A stretch of 57,280 bases of DNA from Protostelium mycophagum (Eukaryota; Evosea; Variosea; Protosteliida; Protosteliaceae), in contig KV920932.1 of assembly GCA_002081555.1 (NCBI GenBank), positions 1 through 57,280 on the forward strand, given 5' to 3'. The translations under genes were made by a program, and so were the position numbers. The notes beneath the pieces were generated by a model. The model did not search any database and was not told where the DNA came from. It worked only from the letters and a program-made list of their open reading frames with translations. This document shows positions 30,889 to 43,668 of this stretch, one piece after another. Position 1 is the stretch's first letter; each line of letters begins with the position of its first letter.

Positions 30889-32701
30889 TTATTTGGATAA
30901 AAAGTTGGCGAGTAATTGAAGAGCTTGTGCAGGCTGGAACCATGGCACCATGTGTCCAGACCCCTTCACAGTCGTAAAATTGAACCCGTTTCCGGCTGTC
31001 ATCACGTGAGCCATCGCGATTCTACAACTGTGTAGATAGATGTCTTACCTTGGAAGGAGATGGTGTAACCACCGACCTGGTTGCCAAAGCCTTGGTTGTA
31101 ATACCAAGGGGACCATCTATCTGTGACTTGTTAGAGAAGATACGTCATCATGATCACTCACTCTTTATGGGATACTTCAGATCGAGAACCCATCTTTCTG
31201 TGGCCAAAAAGTTGAGGACGGTGTCTTCATCACCAGAATACACCAACACCTTCTCGAGTCATCATCAAGTCACATTATAACCCTCACCTTGTATTTTCTC
31301 GTCTTCAAGATTCTCTGGTAGATGGGGATCATGGACTCTTGTCCAAAGCTGTAACTCGGCCCTCCACAGATCTGCCAATCAATGTCTTTATTTACATGCA
31401 GCGCAGTCTTCACTTCGTCTTGCTGTTATTTTTAGGATCATGGCGATCTACAACGAGGGGTGTACTCACGTTGGCCCAGTTGGTGGTCCAATCATCAGCG
31501 CATGCTGGTGGGTTGGCGACATATCTCTTTGCCTTGCTGCTGAGGAATTTCTCAGTACGGTGAACACCTCCCTTCATTGCGTTAAGAGGATGGGGGAATC
31601 TGACTCGGTCTCTCATGCTGAGGCTGGATCCTGTCGGGCAGACGTCTGTCAAAATGTCGTATGCCTGTGAAGAAGTCACGATATGATCTGAATGGAGATG
31701 CATACATCATAGTTTCCATCAGCTGAGTTGGAATCATCATCGTCTAAAGTGATCATTCCGTGGTATTTCCTTGGCAAGTCAGCGAAATTTCATGTGAATT
31801 TCACTCACAAGTATTTGTTCAACCAGTCGCTTCCCTGGTCATAACCGCTCTGTACACGTCATCAGATGATCGCGAGATTTCACGGAAAACTCACATCAGT
31901 CAAGGGGTTTCCAGCAGCAAATCCCTTCAGATTAGAGTGTGGCGCAGTGCTTGGGTTTGCAGGTGTGTTCTGGATGATCTTGTCTGCCAACTGTACATCG
32001 TCATCATGATCCATCTACAACGAGGATATTTATATTACCATGGGAACGTAATGTCCACCGTAGCTCTCTCCAAGGATGTAGAAGGGGTTCTTGGCGTATT
32101 CCGGGAATTTTTTGAACCAGAGGACAAGAGAATCGTAATTGTCTTGGGCAGTAGAGTCATCATCGTAAGAGTCATCGTTATCGTTGTAGCTGTAGCCAAC
32201 TCTGAAAGTGAATTAGAAGAAGTGAGAAGGTCAGTGTGGAATGGATGATCATACCCAGCAGGTGACTCGAGGTAGATGACATTGGCGATCTGCGAGAATT
32301 AATATGAGCAGGAAGCAGTTAGACTGGATACCTTATTCCAGCTGAAAGGGTTGGTGAGGAGAGTTCCATTTTCTAAAACAGAAAAAGGTCCATTTTCCTC
32401 CAACAAACCATCCATACTGCTGCAACCTGGTCCTCCATTGAGCCATAAAAGGATGGGATCGGTCGAAGGTGAATTCTGTGACTCGACGAACCTGAGTACC
32501 AATTAGTGACGATTTCATCGCAGGCGCTCACCAATAGTGATAATGAGACGCATCGCCGACGTCTAAATAGCCTGAGTATTGCTTGAATTTGTATCCCCCT
32601 GCAGGTGCTCCTGGGAGAGTCTGTATGAGGTCACCCTGAGGTGCTGCAGCGGTAAGGGCAAGAAGTGTTAGAGCCAACAAGGAAGTTGTCCTGCGTGGCA
32701 T
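30889..32701 (-). CDS. Serine carboxypeptidase (family S10)
   Basis: A secreted or lysosomal exopeptidase that removes C-terminal residues at acid pH. The start at 32701 gives the signal peptide [20 protein letters not shown]. Substrate-site and catalytic motifs are in order: [18 protein letters not shown] and [19 protein letters not shown], the nucleophile in [23 protein letters not shown] with the Asp, and [19 protein letters not shown] with the His. All triad elements are present, at about 450-480 residues. One acceptor (before [12 protein letters not shown]) is formed by CGTTGTAG. The gene diverges from a small plus-strand gene over 83 bases. Confidence 0.93.
31022..31035. repeat. Near-palindromic copy of the CTACAAC motif
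   Basis: CTACAACTGTGTAG joins the recurring word to its near-complement with no spacer. It lies inside an intron of the carboxypeptidase gene. A perfect version is at 49354-49367. Confidence 0.6.
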
Positions 32702-32784
32702 CGTGTTTGTGACAATTTGTGCAGCTGAAAAATATGTGATGTCGTTATTTCTCCGATGGTGACTCATCTCTGAATCTTCAACAA

Positions 32785-33366
32785 ATGCATAAGCTGCCAA
32801 GATCCGAAAAAAGCTTCACGAATCACCCAAAGACGACGTGAGCTTTAAGACAAATTGAAATAGGTTCTAATTTTCATAGATATGAAGATGATCTGCTGTA
32901 TAGACATAAATTGAACTTACATCATCTCCATAAAAACATATACGAAAAGTATGTGAGTGACTCTGTTTGGTTATGTTCGAGAAGTGAAAGCTGATTTCAA
33001 AAGCACTCTCAAGACAAGAAAGAGAGGAGAGATTACATCAAAAATCCAACATATTTGAAGAGATCAATCGAGTTAGCACCGGAGGAATTAAAACAGGTGA
33101 TCTCTCTCAATGATCAAGATTGTTGATTAATGGTGCAGAGGACATTTTCTGAAGAGGAAGAAGATCCACCTATCATCCCACTTCCTCCAGAAGCCTTACA
33201 CATATATAACGAAGCAGTGGATGAGATAGTAGAAAAGAGGTTGTACAAAGATGAGCAACTGGACGACTTCTTTGGTAGATTGTGGCAGAAATATGATGGG
33301 GAAGGTGATCCCTATATCATCAGTTCGGTTATTGCACAGCTGCAGAGGGAATATTTATTTTCATAA
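32785..33366 (+). CDS. Conserved-looking small protein, function unknown
   Basis: Four exons join in consistent phase. MHKLPRSEKSFTNHPKTT leads to YEDDLLYRHKLNLHHLHKNI, then DKKERRDYIKNPTYLKRSIE with LAPEELKQ, then RTFSEEEEDPPIIPLPPEAL and HIYNEAVDEIVEKRLYKD, ending IAQLQREYLFS. About 145 residues, strongly charged, mostly helical, with no signal peptide or membrane segment. Each junction is a GT-AG intron with a CTGAT-like branch site. I do not recognise the family. The composition recalls small coiled-coil or axonemal proteins, but that is a guess. Confidence 0.6.
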
Positions 33367-33748
33367 ATACAAGGCGTCTATATTTCAAACATCGCATTAA
33401 TGATTTTATACTGAATGCACAACAATCATATTTGAGAGACCTGATCATTCTACCATTTCATCAAGTATCATCTTTGCAAATTGTACACACGGCAAACAAG
33501 GCGTTCAGAACCTTGTCACAAAGATTGTGACCTCGCACCTTGGCATATCTACCAATCATTTATTTAAATAAATCAGACCCTATCGCCAAATGACAACACT
33601 CTGTTCAGCCAAGGCACTTGTTTGCTTTTCCACCAGTGAAATCTACAACACCACCGTGTGGTAAAATCACCCCCCACCTCCAGGAACAACACCACATTTC
33701 GTACAAATGAGAGATGAGAAGATTTGTTGCATTATGATGGAGATTTAT
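33367..33748. other. Convergent intergenic spacer
   Basis: This lies between the ends of the small plus-strand gene and gamma-SNAP. It includes ATTTATTTAAATAAAT-type poly(A)-like sequence near 33560 and one TCTACAAC motif near 33641. On the minus strand, ATG near 33733 reads MQQIFSSLICTKCGVVPGGG and could splice at a GTTGTAG acceptor into a product of about 43 residues. That is too short to support. Confidence 0.4.
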
Positions 33749-35027
33749 TTAAGACAGATCCTCCTCTGGTGGACTGTCTGGCACCTTCAAGTTTATGGCC
33801 AACTTGGCCACCTGCGTCCTTTACAATTCTCCTCAATAACAACACGTACCTGATTGTCCAAAAAGGTGATGACCTGTTTTGAAGTGGCTTCCTTCATCTT
33901 TTGTTGATTGGCCTCCTGATATGCATCCATGATCAACCCTGATACCATCCCTTCGGGCGATCTCTCAAATCCTCCATTCCTTCATTTTTCAATCGTGTTT
34001 CATTTTAGTCAACATACTGTACTCCCTCATTAAACACATCTTCTGCCTGTTTGTAGTTTTGCATGTGTAGATGGACGATGATCATGCTCAGATGCATTTT
34101 GAATAAATCGGATTCACGATTCAACTTGACTGCCGCTTCGGCTTGTAATTGAAGGAATTCCAAAGCTTCTTTATACCTATAAATATTCAATGTTCAGTGC
34201 CGCGTACATTATTTCACAGTGTCCAATAGACCGCAGTACAAGTTGATGAATCATTCTTACTTCTTATTCAGTAATGTGAGAGAGATTGCGTATTTAAATG
34301 TCTGTGTTGCGTATATGATCTTATCGTCTGCTTGATAAACATCAATCGCCTCCTTAACCAGTGATATGGCAAAGTCTTCATCATTCTCCTCAATTGCCCT
34401 GTATTGATGATCAGAATAAAGAATACGAGCACGATCATGTATACTTGGCAGCTCTGACCAGTGTTTCGGCGGCTCTATCGGTGTTTCCATTCTCGCGCAT
34501 GAGATTACTGGCCTGTTTGTATAATTCTGCTGCTTCGATCAGGCTCTTCTCCTCTTTCGCCATGTTCCCTGCCTCTTCAAGGTTTTTGGCGCCATTAGTT
34601 GCTCTATAAAATATCAATAATTCTCTTGTTTGTCACACTTTGAATATTTGACTATATGGAAGTGATGATTAATTAATGATAAAAATGCAACTTACAATTT
34701 CATCCCCACGAAACACTCAGCCGATTTTTTATAAGAGTATTTGGCTTTGTCGAAAACTCTGGCGTTCTTGAAGCATGTTGCTGTAACATTTGAGTAAGTC
34801 AGAGTGGATTCATCACTCACCCGCTTTTTCGTATAGAGGTTGAGCGTTATCAAAATCTGGTTTCCACCGAAACATGGTTGTCTTCATACTACATAATATG
34901 TCAGACATCCCGATCAACTAATCACTCACAGTTTATCTGCTTCCTTCAGATACCCATTTCCTTCCTCCAACTTCTTCTGTGTGACTTTCTCCATTTTGTC
35001 TGGATCGTTTGTTTCAGGACTTGTCAT
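33749..35027 (-). CDS. Gamma-soluble NSF attachment protein (gamma-SNAP)
   Basis: An adaptor that recruits the NSF ATPase to SNARE complexes after membrane fusion. The chosen start at 35027 gives MTSPETNDPDKMEKVTQKK. MFRWKPDFDNAQPLYEKA matches the FLKWKPDYD segment of gamma-SNAP. The TPR-like helical array continues with LEEAGNMAKEEKSLIEAAEL, NGNTDRAAETLVRAAKY, FAISLVKEAIDVYQ and YKEALEFLQLQAEAAVKL. The acidic end KVPDSPPEEDLS is typical. About 300 residues. A gap begins 38 bases upstream, so the promoter and any further 5' exon are not visible. Confidence 0.88.
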
Positions 35028-35065
35028 ACGACCATCTACAACAGAATTGTTTTTTTTTGCGATTA

Positions 35066-35165
35066 NNNNNNNNNNNNNNNNNNNNNNNNNNNNNNNNNNN
35101 NNNNNNNNNNNNNNNNNNNNNNNNNNNNNNNNNNNNNNNNNNNNNNNNNNNNNNNNNNNNNNNNN
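35066..35165. other. Assembly gap (100 N)
   Basis: A second run of exactly 100 N. The 245 bases to its right (35166-35410) are AT-rich, show no supported gene and probably include the 3' UTR of the UBE3C-like gene. Confidence 0.99.
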
Positions 35166-35410
35166 AATTCATCCCAGAGAACCAAGCTCATACTAAAAGA
35201 ACAGACTACAACTCCATCCAAGGTACTAATATAGCCTCTAGGCCATGAATTTGTTGCGGTTTTCAATTCCTGAAATGGAATTAAATCGGAGACTTGCAAT
35301 TCATTGTTTGCAGATCTTTGATCTGTCAAGCTTCACATCATTAGGAAGGTTGAGCCAGATGGTGAATTATATTTCTTCAAAGTTATATTATATCATATTT
35401 ATTCATTATT

Positions 35411-38400
35411 TTATGACAGTTCGAATCCACTCCTTGACCCGATTGCATAGAGGAACTTTTCCCGCATGATGTCCTCTGATGTGTACGGCGGCATCTTCAA
35501 AAAGTTCATACATGTAGATGCAGTGGGAAGGAATGCATCACTCTGCTCATTCCCTTCGGCCGCACCATCTACAGTGACGCTCTTGTGGATACAGAATGGC
35601 GGATGGACATTCTTAAAGCCCAAAAGTGGTGGCTGTTATGATCAAAACCATTTCATTCAAATCATCAATGATCATATACAAATAGAAATGCACTCACCCT
35701 AGAACATGAAGTCACAAACATTAAAAATTGTTGTTGCTCTGCCACAGAGAAGTTGGAAAGCATGTCCCAGAACCTCATGATGACGGGGTGTTCGGCGTGG
35801 TATCCGCCACTATAAGTCGCATATCTTCTCATATCGTTGATGTCTATCCTTCCGGGGTTTCCACATATGATTCGGTGCACCTGAAGGGGTCATCTACAAC
35901 GCGTGATGCTATTTTTAGAACGGGTACCTCTTCTTGTGAGAACATTTTGAGGTATTCCAAGGGGATGAGTTCGGTGAAGCCTGACAGGAATGCGGCGGAT
36001 TGCCTCTTGATTTGTGTGTTTAACTTGTAGTTGGCCATTAACGCGACGTAGCGGTATTTATTCTCGTTAGTAACGGCAATATTTTTACCGTTAGGGATGA
36101 GTTCGACCTGATTATTATCAGAATATGGAGAGGGTAAAAATAGTATTTGGGTGATCATTGTGAATGATGACCTGTTCATTTTGTCCGTAATCGTTATCAG
36201 TGATGGTGAATGTGAGAGACAGATCATCGACATCTGCAGTCTTGAGGTAATTTAGATTCTTATATAACACCGGATCCAAAGACCTACGACGATCACCACA
36301 TGATTCCACTTCCAAATCGTAATGTCATGATGTGATCATATCACCATAATGTCATTGCGAAGTCATGATATGATATCATAAAGACTCACCCAAGGTCGTT
36401 GATGAGGTTCACTTTTCCCAGCAGTTTCGCGATAAAAAAATTTGCAAAGGGGATCTCGACGAGTACACCTTCATATATCGCCTTCCCCAGTATTTTACCC
36501 AGGAATGAGTATTGTGTCAAATCTTCTGGGATGATCATATGTGATGTCGGGTTTGGATACAACGCTCTACATCAATGTAAATAAGATAAAAGTATTTTTT
36601 ATGATATATTCATTTATGATATATTATGTAAATACCTGTCGTGAGTTTCTTTGAAGAGGCCGTAATCTGTGTTGTATGCCGTCTTCAAAAGTTGTGTCAG
36701 GAACTCTTTGAACACACCACCACCGTCTATTCCCGCCTCTGCCATACCCATCTGTCCGATCAACTGTCCTCTTTAATATCTATTCAAAAATATATATAAA
36801 ATGTTAATAAGATGTTAATGAAATAAATAAAATATATAAGATATTCAAAAATAAATATAATATATAAAATATTCAAAAAAAATATAATATAAAATATGTA
36901 TAATATATTAATAATAAAAATATTATCACCTCCACTCTGACCATGCCTTTTAATGCTCCATTTGGCAGATTTAATTTCTCGAGTGCATCTTCGAAGATGT
37001 AATCTCTTCTAATACGAACCTTTGTATAAGAATAGTAATCACTCTGGTTTCTATACATGTTATTATGGTTCACAAAATATTTTACTCACTGTGATCTGGT
37101 CTGCTCCAAGTAGTTGTAGAATATCTCTACTCTCTTGCTGAAAGGCATGACAAATGGAATATTCTTCATGACGTCATCTGTGCTTCCTTTCAAGGATAAT
37201 ATACTCTGCAGTGCGCTGTCCACGAGCCAGACGGTCTCGTGGCAAAAGGTCTTTCTACAACTGCACATCGTGAATATTGTATTTTCTGTGAGTGTACATA
37301 CTTTCTGTCGTACAACTGTTGTAATAGATATGTCAATTCTTCACGAAGCTCGTTTTCCCTCCCCTCCATATACATAGTGAATGTCAACCCCTGAATAATA
37401 TTAATTTTGTCAAAGACATCACAAGCTACCCTCAGAGTGGCCACCATCTCGGTTATATCGGACATTGAGAAAATAGATCTCGTGAAAAACTCGTCGTCGT
37501 CCATTGTAAATAAGAGGTGTCTGAAACACCTACATCTATTAATCTTTTTTAAAAAATTACTCTGACCTCGTGAATAGCAATAAGACGAGGTTAAAATCGT
37601 CTAGAGTAGATCTAGGATCTGATTGCATGTTCTTCAGATCAGAAGAGAAAGATATCCCGTCCCATAATCGGTTCACGATCGGCGTACCGAATGTCAGAAT
37701 GTTCAAAATGGGCTGGCGCATCTTGAAGTGTCATTATGGTTCCGTATGTATTTGTTTACCTCGTCCCATTGTGATTGCAGCAAGCTCAATATGCTACAGA
37801 AATGAAATAAGCCTGGTTGTAGATTGTCAGATACGGCTCCGTCTCTCTGAGAATTGTTCTCTGGGAAAGCGGCGAATATGTATCTGATGTGATCGGCCTG
37901 TGCAAAATTCCTCAGTGCTTTTAGCATCTCTGTATCTGTATGACTGTCAGTACATCACCTGTAGCAATGATGGTTGATTTGGTGCTTGCGGCAAAGCCGC
38001 AAAAACCACAGTATTCTTGTGGATCTTTGAAATGCCGAAGATATATCTTTTGATGATTTTTCGCATTTGTGCAGAGCCACATACAGCAACAAACATAAAT
38101 GTTTGCGTTGGAATCTCCACGAGGATATATTCTGCTTTTAGTTTCCACGATGATATATATATATATCCTTGAAGATTTTCGACAAACATTTTTGGCGTGT
38201 GGGGAAATACACTGTTGCAATATGGTTTTAAGATTTAAATATGTATATGCCAATGCGTACCTCCTCTTTCTACAAAATATTTCTGAGTGTTGCACAGCCT
38301 CTGAAGCTGGTCCAAAAACCTTATGCAAATCGTCTGTATTTATTCAGCAAAAAAGTATTCAAAAAGTATTCGAAGAATATTCACCAGTATGTGCTTTTTT

Positions 38401-39752
38401 CTCGCATCTTGAGATCCTTTAAATAACAACGAAGTGATGTTGTAGACGTTCATCAATATGTAGTCATTAGAGGTGAGTTCTAATGGGATGGACACATGCA
38501 TGTCATCATCATCACTGTCTACGTTCTCCCTTCTGCGCTTGAGAGAGATGACGGGGCCGTTTTCTTTTGGAAAATAATACTCTGGTGATATGGACAACAG
38601 CGTCTCCGCCATAACACATAAAGATATCTGTGTCTATAAATATCTGGGATGTGAATATTTGGGACGGTTGAGGGTATTGTCTTTATCTCTACAACAAAAA
38701 ATGTTGCACTGACTTTTCACTTCTAATAATCCAACTGTATGTCTATTGTGGCAAAGCCGTTTTGAAATTTCTGTTATAGAGATGGAAATAAATTATAAAT
38801 TATATACACACCTGCATCTGCTTCGGAATGATATTGTAGAGGTTGTTGATCGACATGATCTCCGACAGGAACTCCTTGTTCGCAATGTCTGTATTTTCAT
38901 TTGGGTTTCTGAACTGCACTGTTCTTATCGCTATGGCCATGGTGATGGTGATCATGTTCTTATCATTATTTTGTACCATGACTTTTCTTAGACATTGTAA
39001 TAGACCCCCCCGTCGCAGTGCCGACATGATGATGCCAAAACAGCGCCTGCAGAATGTCATCTTTAATGGACGTGTGGGCGTACCTCTTATGGACGGCTGA
39101 TTCCTCTGCTAGATTGAAAGAAAAGATGTCTGGGTTGGTAAGATACACGAACAACTTGAGATACAGGTTGGTGTTGATCTGTATTCTGTGTAAAGAATTG
39201 AGTAAGATCCTCTTCAGTAATACGGTCCATTTGATGGCATCCTCTTTGGAATTGAATGTGGCAAACGGAGTCTTTGGGGAGGTATTGAGCAGTCCTTGTA
39301 CCGAACTGATCAGAGTTTGGCAGAATAAATCGAGCCGTTCTGCATCTTTTTTTGGTGAATATAAATAAGCTATAGGGCGGGCGACTCCTAAAAATGGCTC
39401 TAAACTTCTAACATTGGCACTAAATGTGTCATTTTGAAGGAAATGTTGGTGTCAGATGTCACATTACCTTCTCAAAGAGGTCATGTCTTGATCCCATTGT
39501 GTGCGTTGTCGATCGGCGACTGTGCGCATGATCCTGGAAGACCTCCACGCCTTCTGTATCACTTGACATGATTTTTCCCTCTCTCTTTGTTTGTGTCGTT
39601 CCTCTCGTAGCTTTTGCCTATATGAGAATGTATTATGGCGTAATACCCACCTGCTGTGCATTTTGCAAGAGGTCCTCTTTGGTGCGGGTAGTTGGAACGG
39701 AACGGTTTGAACGGAAATTAACTTTTGGTTTGAGCTCTTCGCCAAAGAACAT
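35411..39752 (-). CDS. HECT E3 ubiquitin ligase, UBE3C/HUL5 type
   Basis: This extends ubiquitin chains on proteasome-bound substrates. The start at 39752 gives MFFGEELKPKVNFRSNRSVP, followed by KLREERHKQREREKSCQVIQ with an IQ-like AWRSSR, the N-terminal signature of UBE3C. A long, poorly conserved helical middle follows. The HECT domain begins near IPFVMPFSKRVEIFYNYLEQ and VRIRRDYIFEDALEKLNL, with AGIDGGGVFKEFLTQLLKTA, SLDPVLYKNLNYLK, and the catalytic LPTASTCMNFLKMPP, ending YAIGSRSGFELS. The active-site Cys and the C-terminal FELS match human UBE3C closely. About 1000 residues over many exons. An intron around 36780-36920 is almost pure A+T. Confidence 0.93.
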
Positions 39753-39850
39753 TGTGATGAAGACGCGTCAATTTTCCTGAGCAAAAATGTTTGGGTTCTC
39801 ACGTCACAGGCTTTGCACGTAAATTGGCGTGTTTTTACAACTTGCCAAAA

Positions 39851-40309
39851 TGAGACCAGATGATCTGTACAGCCAACCTCATGGTTACGACTGCATGGTT
39901 CTACTTCAGCAACAAAGGATACAAATACTCAGCATAAGAAGGGGTGGCAAAATCCTCAAAATCAAAAGGAGGTCTTGACTTTGCTGTCGGATTCGATCAA
40001 GCGCGAAGAGGGGATATCCATTGTCTTCTCTTGGCGGAGTAGTCATCTCAAGGCAAGAGCTACACCTTTGGACAAGTATGATTCGAAAGCTGTGCAGAGG
40101 TCAGTGACAGTGACGCGTAAGAGATCTTTGATTCTCGCTTTAAATTTCAAGTTGCCAGTTTCTGCAATATTTTTGACAGTTCGCGGTGGAGTCTTCCACG
40201 CCAGAAAACAAGACGGGAAGAACTTCGAAGAAAAGACTTTTTGTTGGAGGGAGATGTTGTGAAATATTGTACAATGAACTATTTTATAATGAGGAATCAT
40301 CGAGAATGA
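39851..40309 (+). CDS. Small basic hypothetical protein
   Basis: ATG at 39851 gives MRPDDLYSQPHGYDCM. A GTTCTA...ACTCAG intron (about 39899-39933) joins in phase to HKKGWQNPQNQKEVLTLLSD and SIKREEGISIVFSWRSSHLK. A second intron (about 40100-40179) leads to SRWSLPRQKTRREELRRKDF and LEGDVVKYCTMNYFIMRN, ending HRE. About 115 residues. The phases agree and the product is protein-like, but I recognise no family. It starts about 100 bases from the UBE3C-like gene. Its last codons overlap the end of the opposing LRR gene by 26 bases. Confidence 0.45.
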
Positions 40310-42024
40310 TCCTTTGGATGATAGGGTTGCACTGGTTCGCCCTCAGGTACAAACTATATAAATCCCTTCCGTCGAAGGTATTTTGCGTTATGTTCAGATA
40401 GACCAGCCCTCTATTCCCAGTGGCATAATTATTTCCCTCCGTTTCTATCACCTCGAGCTGTGAATTGTCAATATGCTGCATCATCCACAACAATCACCTC
40501 TTGAATCAACAGTTCGATCTCCGAGGCCTCATCGTCTGTTTTAGTGGTGATCGTGAGAGTCTTCTTGGGTGCTTCCTCTATGGATGCAGCTGTGGCTGGC
40601 TTCTTTGACTTCCCTTTATTGACTCTTCTCTTGCGTGAAAGAACCTCCTTCTTCCTCTTCTCTAAATCTCTTATTATCTTCTTCCTCTCAAATGCCTGTT
40701 GAATCGTTAAGACATCTCACGCGTGAAGCACTTGTTCTGGCGCCATTGTAGATGAAGGATTCCAAAAATTTTCACGTACTTGTGTGGGTGTCAATTTGAA
40801 TTGACCGATCGATCCAGAGATGTATTCTGCCCCATTAGCACCGATCATATTCTTACCGAGAGATAAGTACAGAAGGGTATAATTATATCGCAATGCTTCA
40901 CCAATTGCCACCGCACCGTCATCGCCTTGATGAGGTCAGGAGCGTGCATCATTAGAAGTATATTCACCGATGTTATTGTCCCACATGTTCAAGTAAGTGA
41001 TTGACCGATTGCGCAGTAATAATTCTGCAAATAATCTCCCTTCTCTTGCGTTGAAATGGTTGGACCTCACAGATAGAGATTGCAGATTCACAAAGCTCTT
41101 CACCAGAAATTCTCCCACTGGAGATATATTCGTATACGATGGTGCGTATTCTCTATTGATCACCGCTGTTGGGATGCTGCTGTTATTGATCGCTGCGGAT
41201 AGAGGTGCCAATACCGTTCCTCCCAAAGCACCTTGTGATATGATGTTTGCTGCAGGCTCCACCTCTAAAGGAAAAGACCACAGCATGTGAGAGAAAGATG
41301 TACAGTAATCGATATCTAATTCTATAACCGTTTTGAGGCTCGGTAATTTAGAGAGGAGCTCCTTCCAATTGTCGACGCTCATCGACACCCTCCACAAACT
41401 GAAACTTTCAATGACGTCAAGGGTAAACAAATACACCACCTTAATTTGACGACGCTGGAATCATAAGCGAGCACCCTCAAAAGACATCTCAGAGATGCTA
41501 CGAATATTAATTGACGTGTATTCGACTTGAGAACATCATACCAGAATCAATCTCCCAACCTCTAATTTCCACCAGATGATCTGACTTCACGAGTATGTTA
41601 ATCTGACTCCTGGCGGTTGGTCGCGAAGAGGCTGATGGCGGCACTGTAGAAGCTGTTGGAAATTCATGCAGATCTCCTCCTCTGAGATAACTACGAACAA
41701 CAATTCCAGGATGTGGTGGAAGTCCTAACGTTTGACATATTGCAATGAAATCAGCGGCAAGATTCCCAGCTGGCTTAAAGCTCTCTGATTGGTTTAATGT
41801 TGTGAAATGTTGAAGAGTTTACCTAGCAGTTCTTCATCAAGACGAAAAGTCTCACCAAAATTCGCTAAAGAAGATGTCAGTACAGTGATTGATGAAGAAA
41901 GAGGCACCTGTCCACACCATGCGTTTTGTCTTCCCGAAATAGTTTTTTGGTTCGTTGTAGATACCCCGGGTGAATTTTTTTGCTGTTTTTCACAACAGCC
42001 AAAAGAATGAGGTGGGCGGATCAC
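40284..42024 (-). CDS. Leucine-rich-repeat protein
   Basis: The start at 42024 gives MIRPPHSFGCCEKQQKNSPG. An N-terminal helical region (FRLDEELLGKLFN, ESFKPAGNLAADFIAICQTL) precedes cysteine/Ala-type leucine-rich repeats: VKSFVNLQSLSVRSNHFNAR, LLLRNRSITYLNMWDNNIG, GEALRYNYTLLYLSLGKNMI and a final RGLVYLNITQNTFDGRDL. A lysine-rich linker (EKRKKEVLSRKRRVNKGKSK) interrupts before the last repeat. Similar architecture occurs in LRRC34/TCTE1-like proteins, but the match is only structural. The last residues are IIQRIILDDSSL. The 5' end faces eIF4A3 over about 100 bases. Confidence 0.7.
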
Positions 42025-42129
42025 ATTGTGTGAGATACAGAATGTCTAATTCTTTGTAGCGCAATTAAGGGTGAGCCATCTCTTGAGTTTTCAGGATCAA
42101 AGGTCGACCTATGTCCGACCTTTGAAAAA

Positions 42130-43559
<1,430 letters not shown>

Positions 43560-43668
43560 ATTGTGGCTCTGAAACTAATAAAGACAAAATGAAATCAACA
43601 TGCATTCCATCTCTCATGTCATCGTCCTTCCAGACATCCAAAGAACATATTTATGTCTGAAGGGTCCT

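Noticed and set aside
35890-35905. A CATCTACAACGCG match counted at first as an intronic motif copy
   Set aside because: Here the complement encodes RVVDD within the HECT domain. Similar coding matches at about 992, 30434 and 54237 were also left out of the intronic tally.
36780-36920. An AT-rich, repeat-like block (ATATAAAATATTC units)
   Set aside because: It is an intron of the UBE3C-like gene with simple A+T composition. There is no defined repeat unit, ends or coding content.
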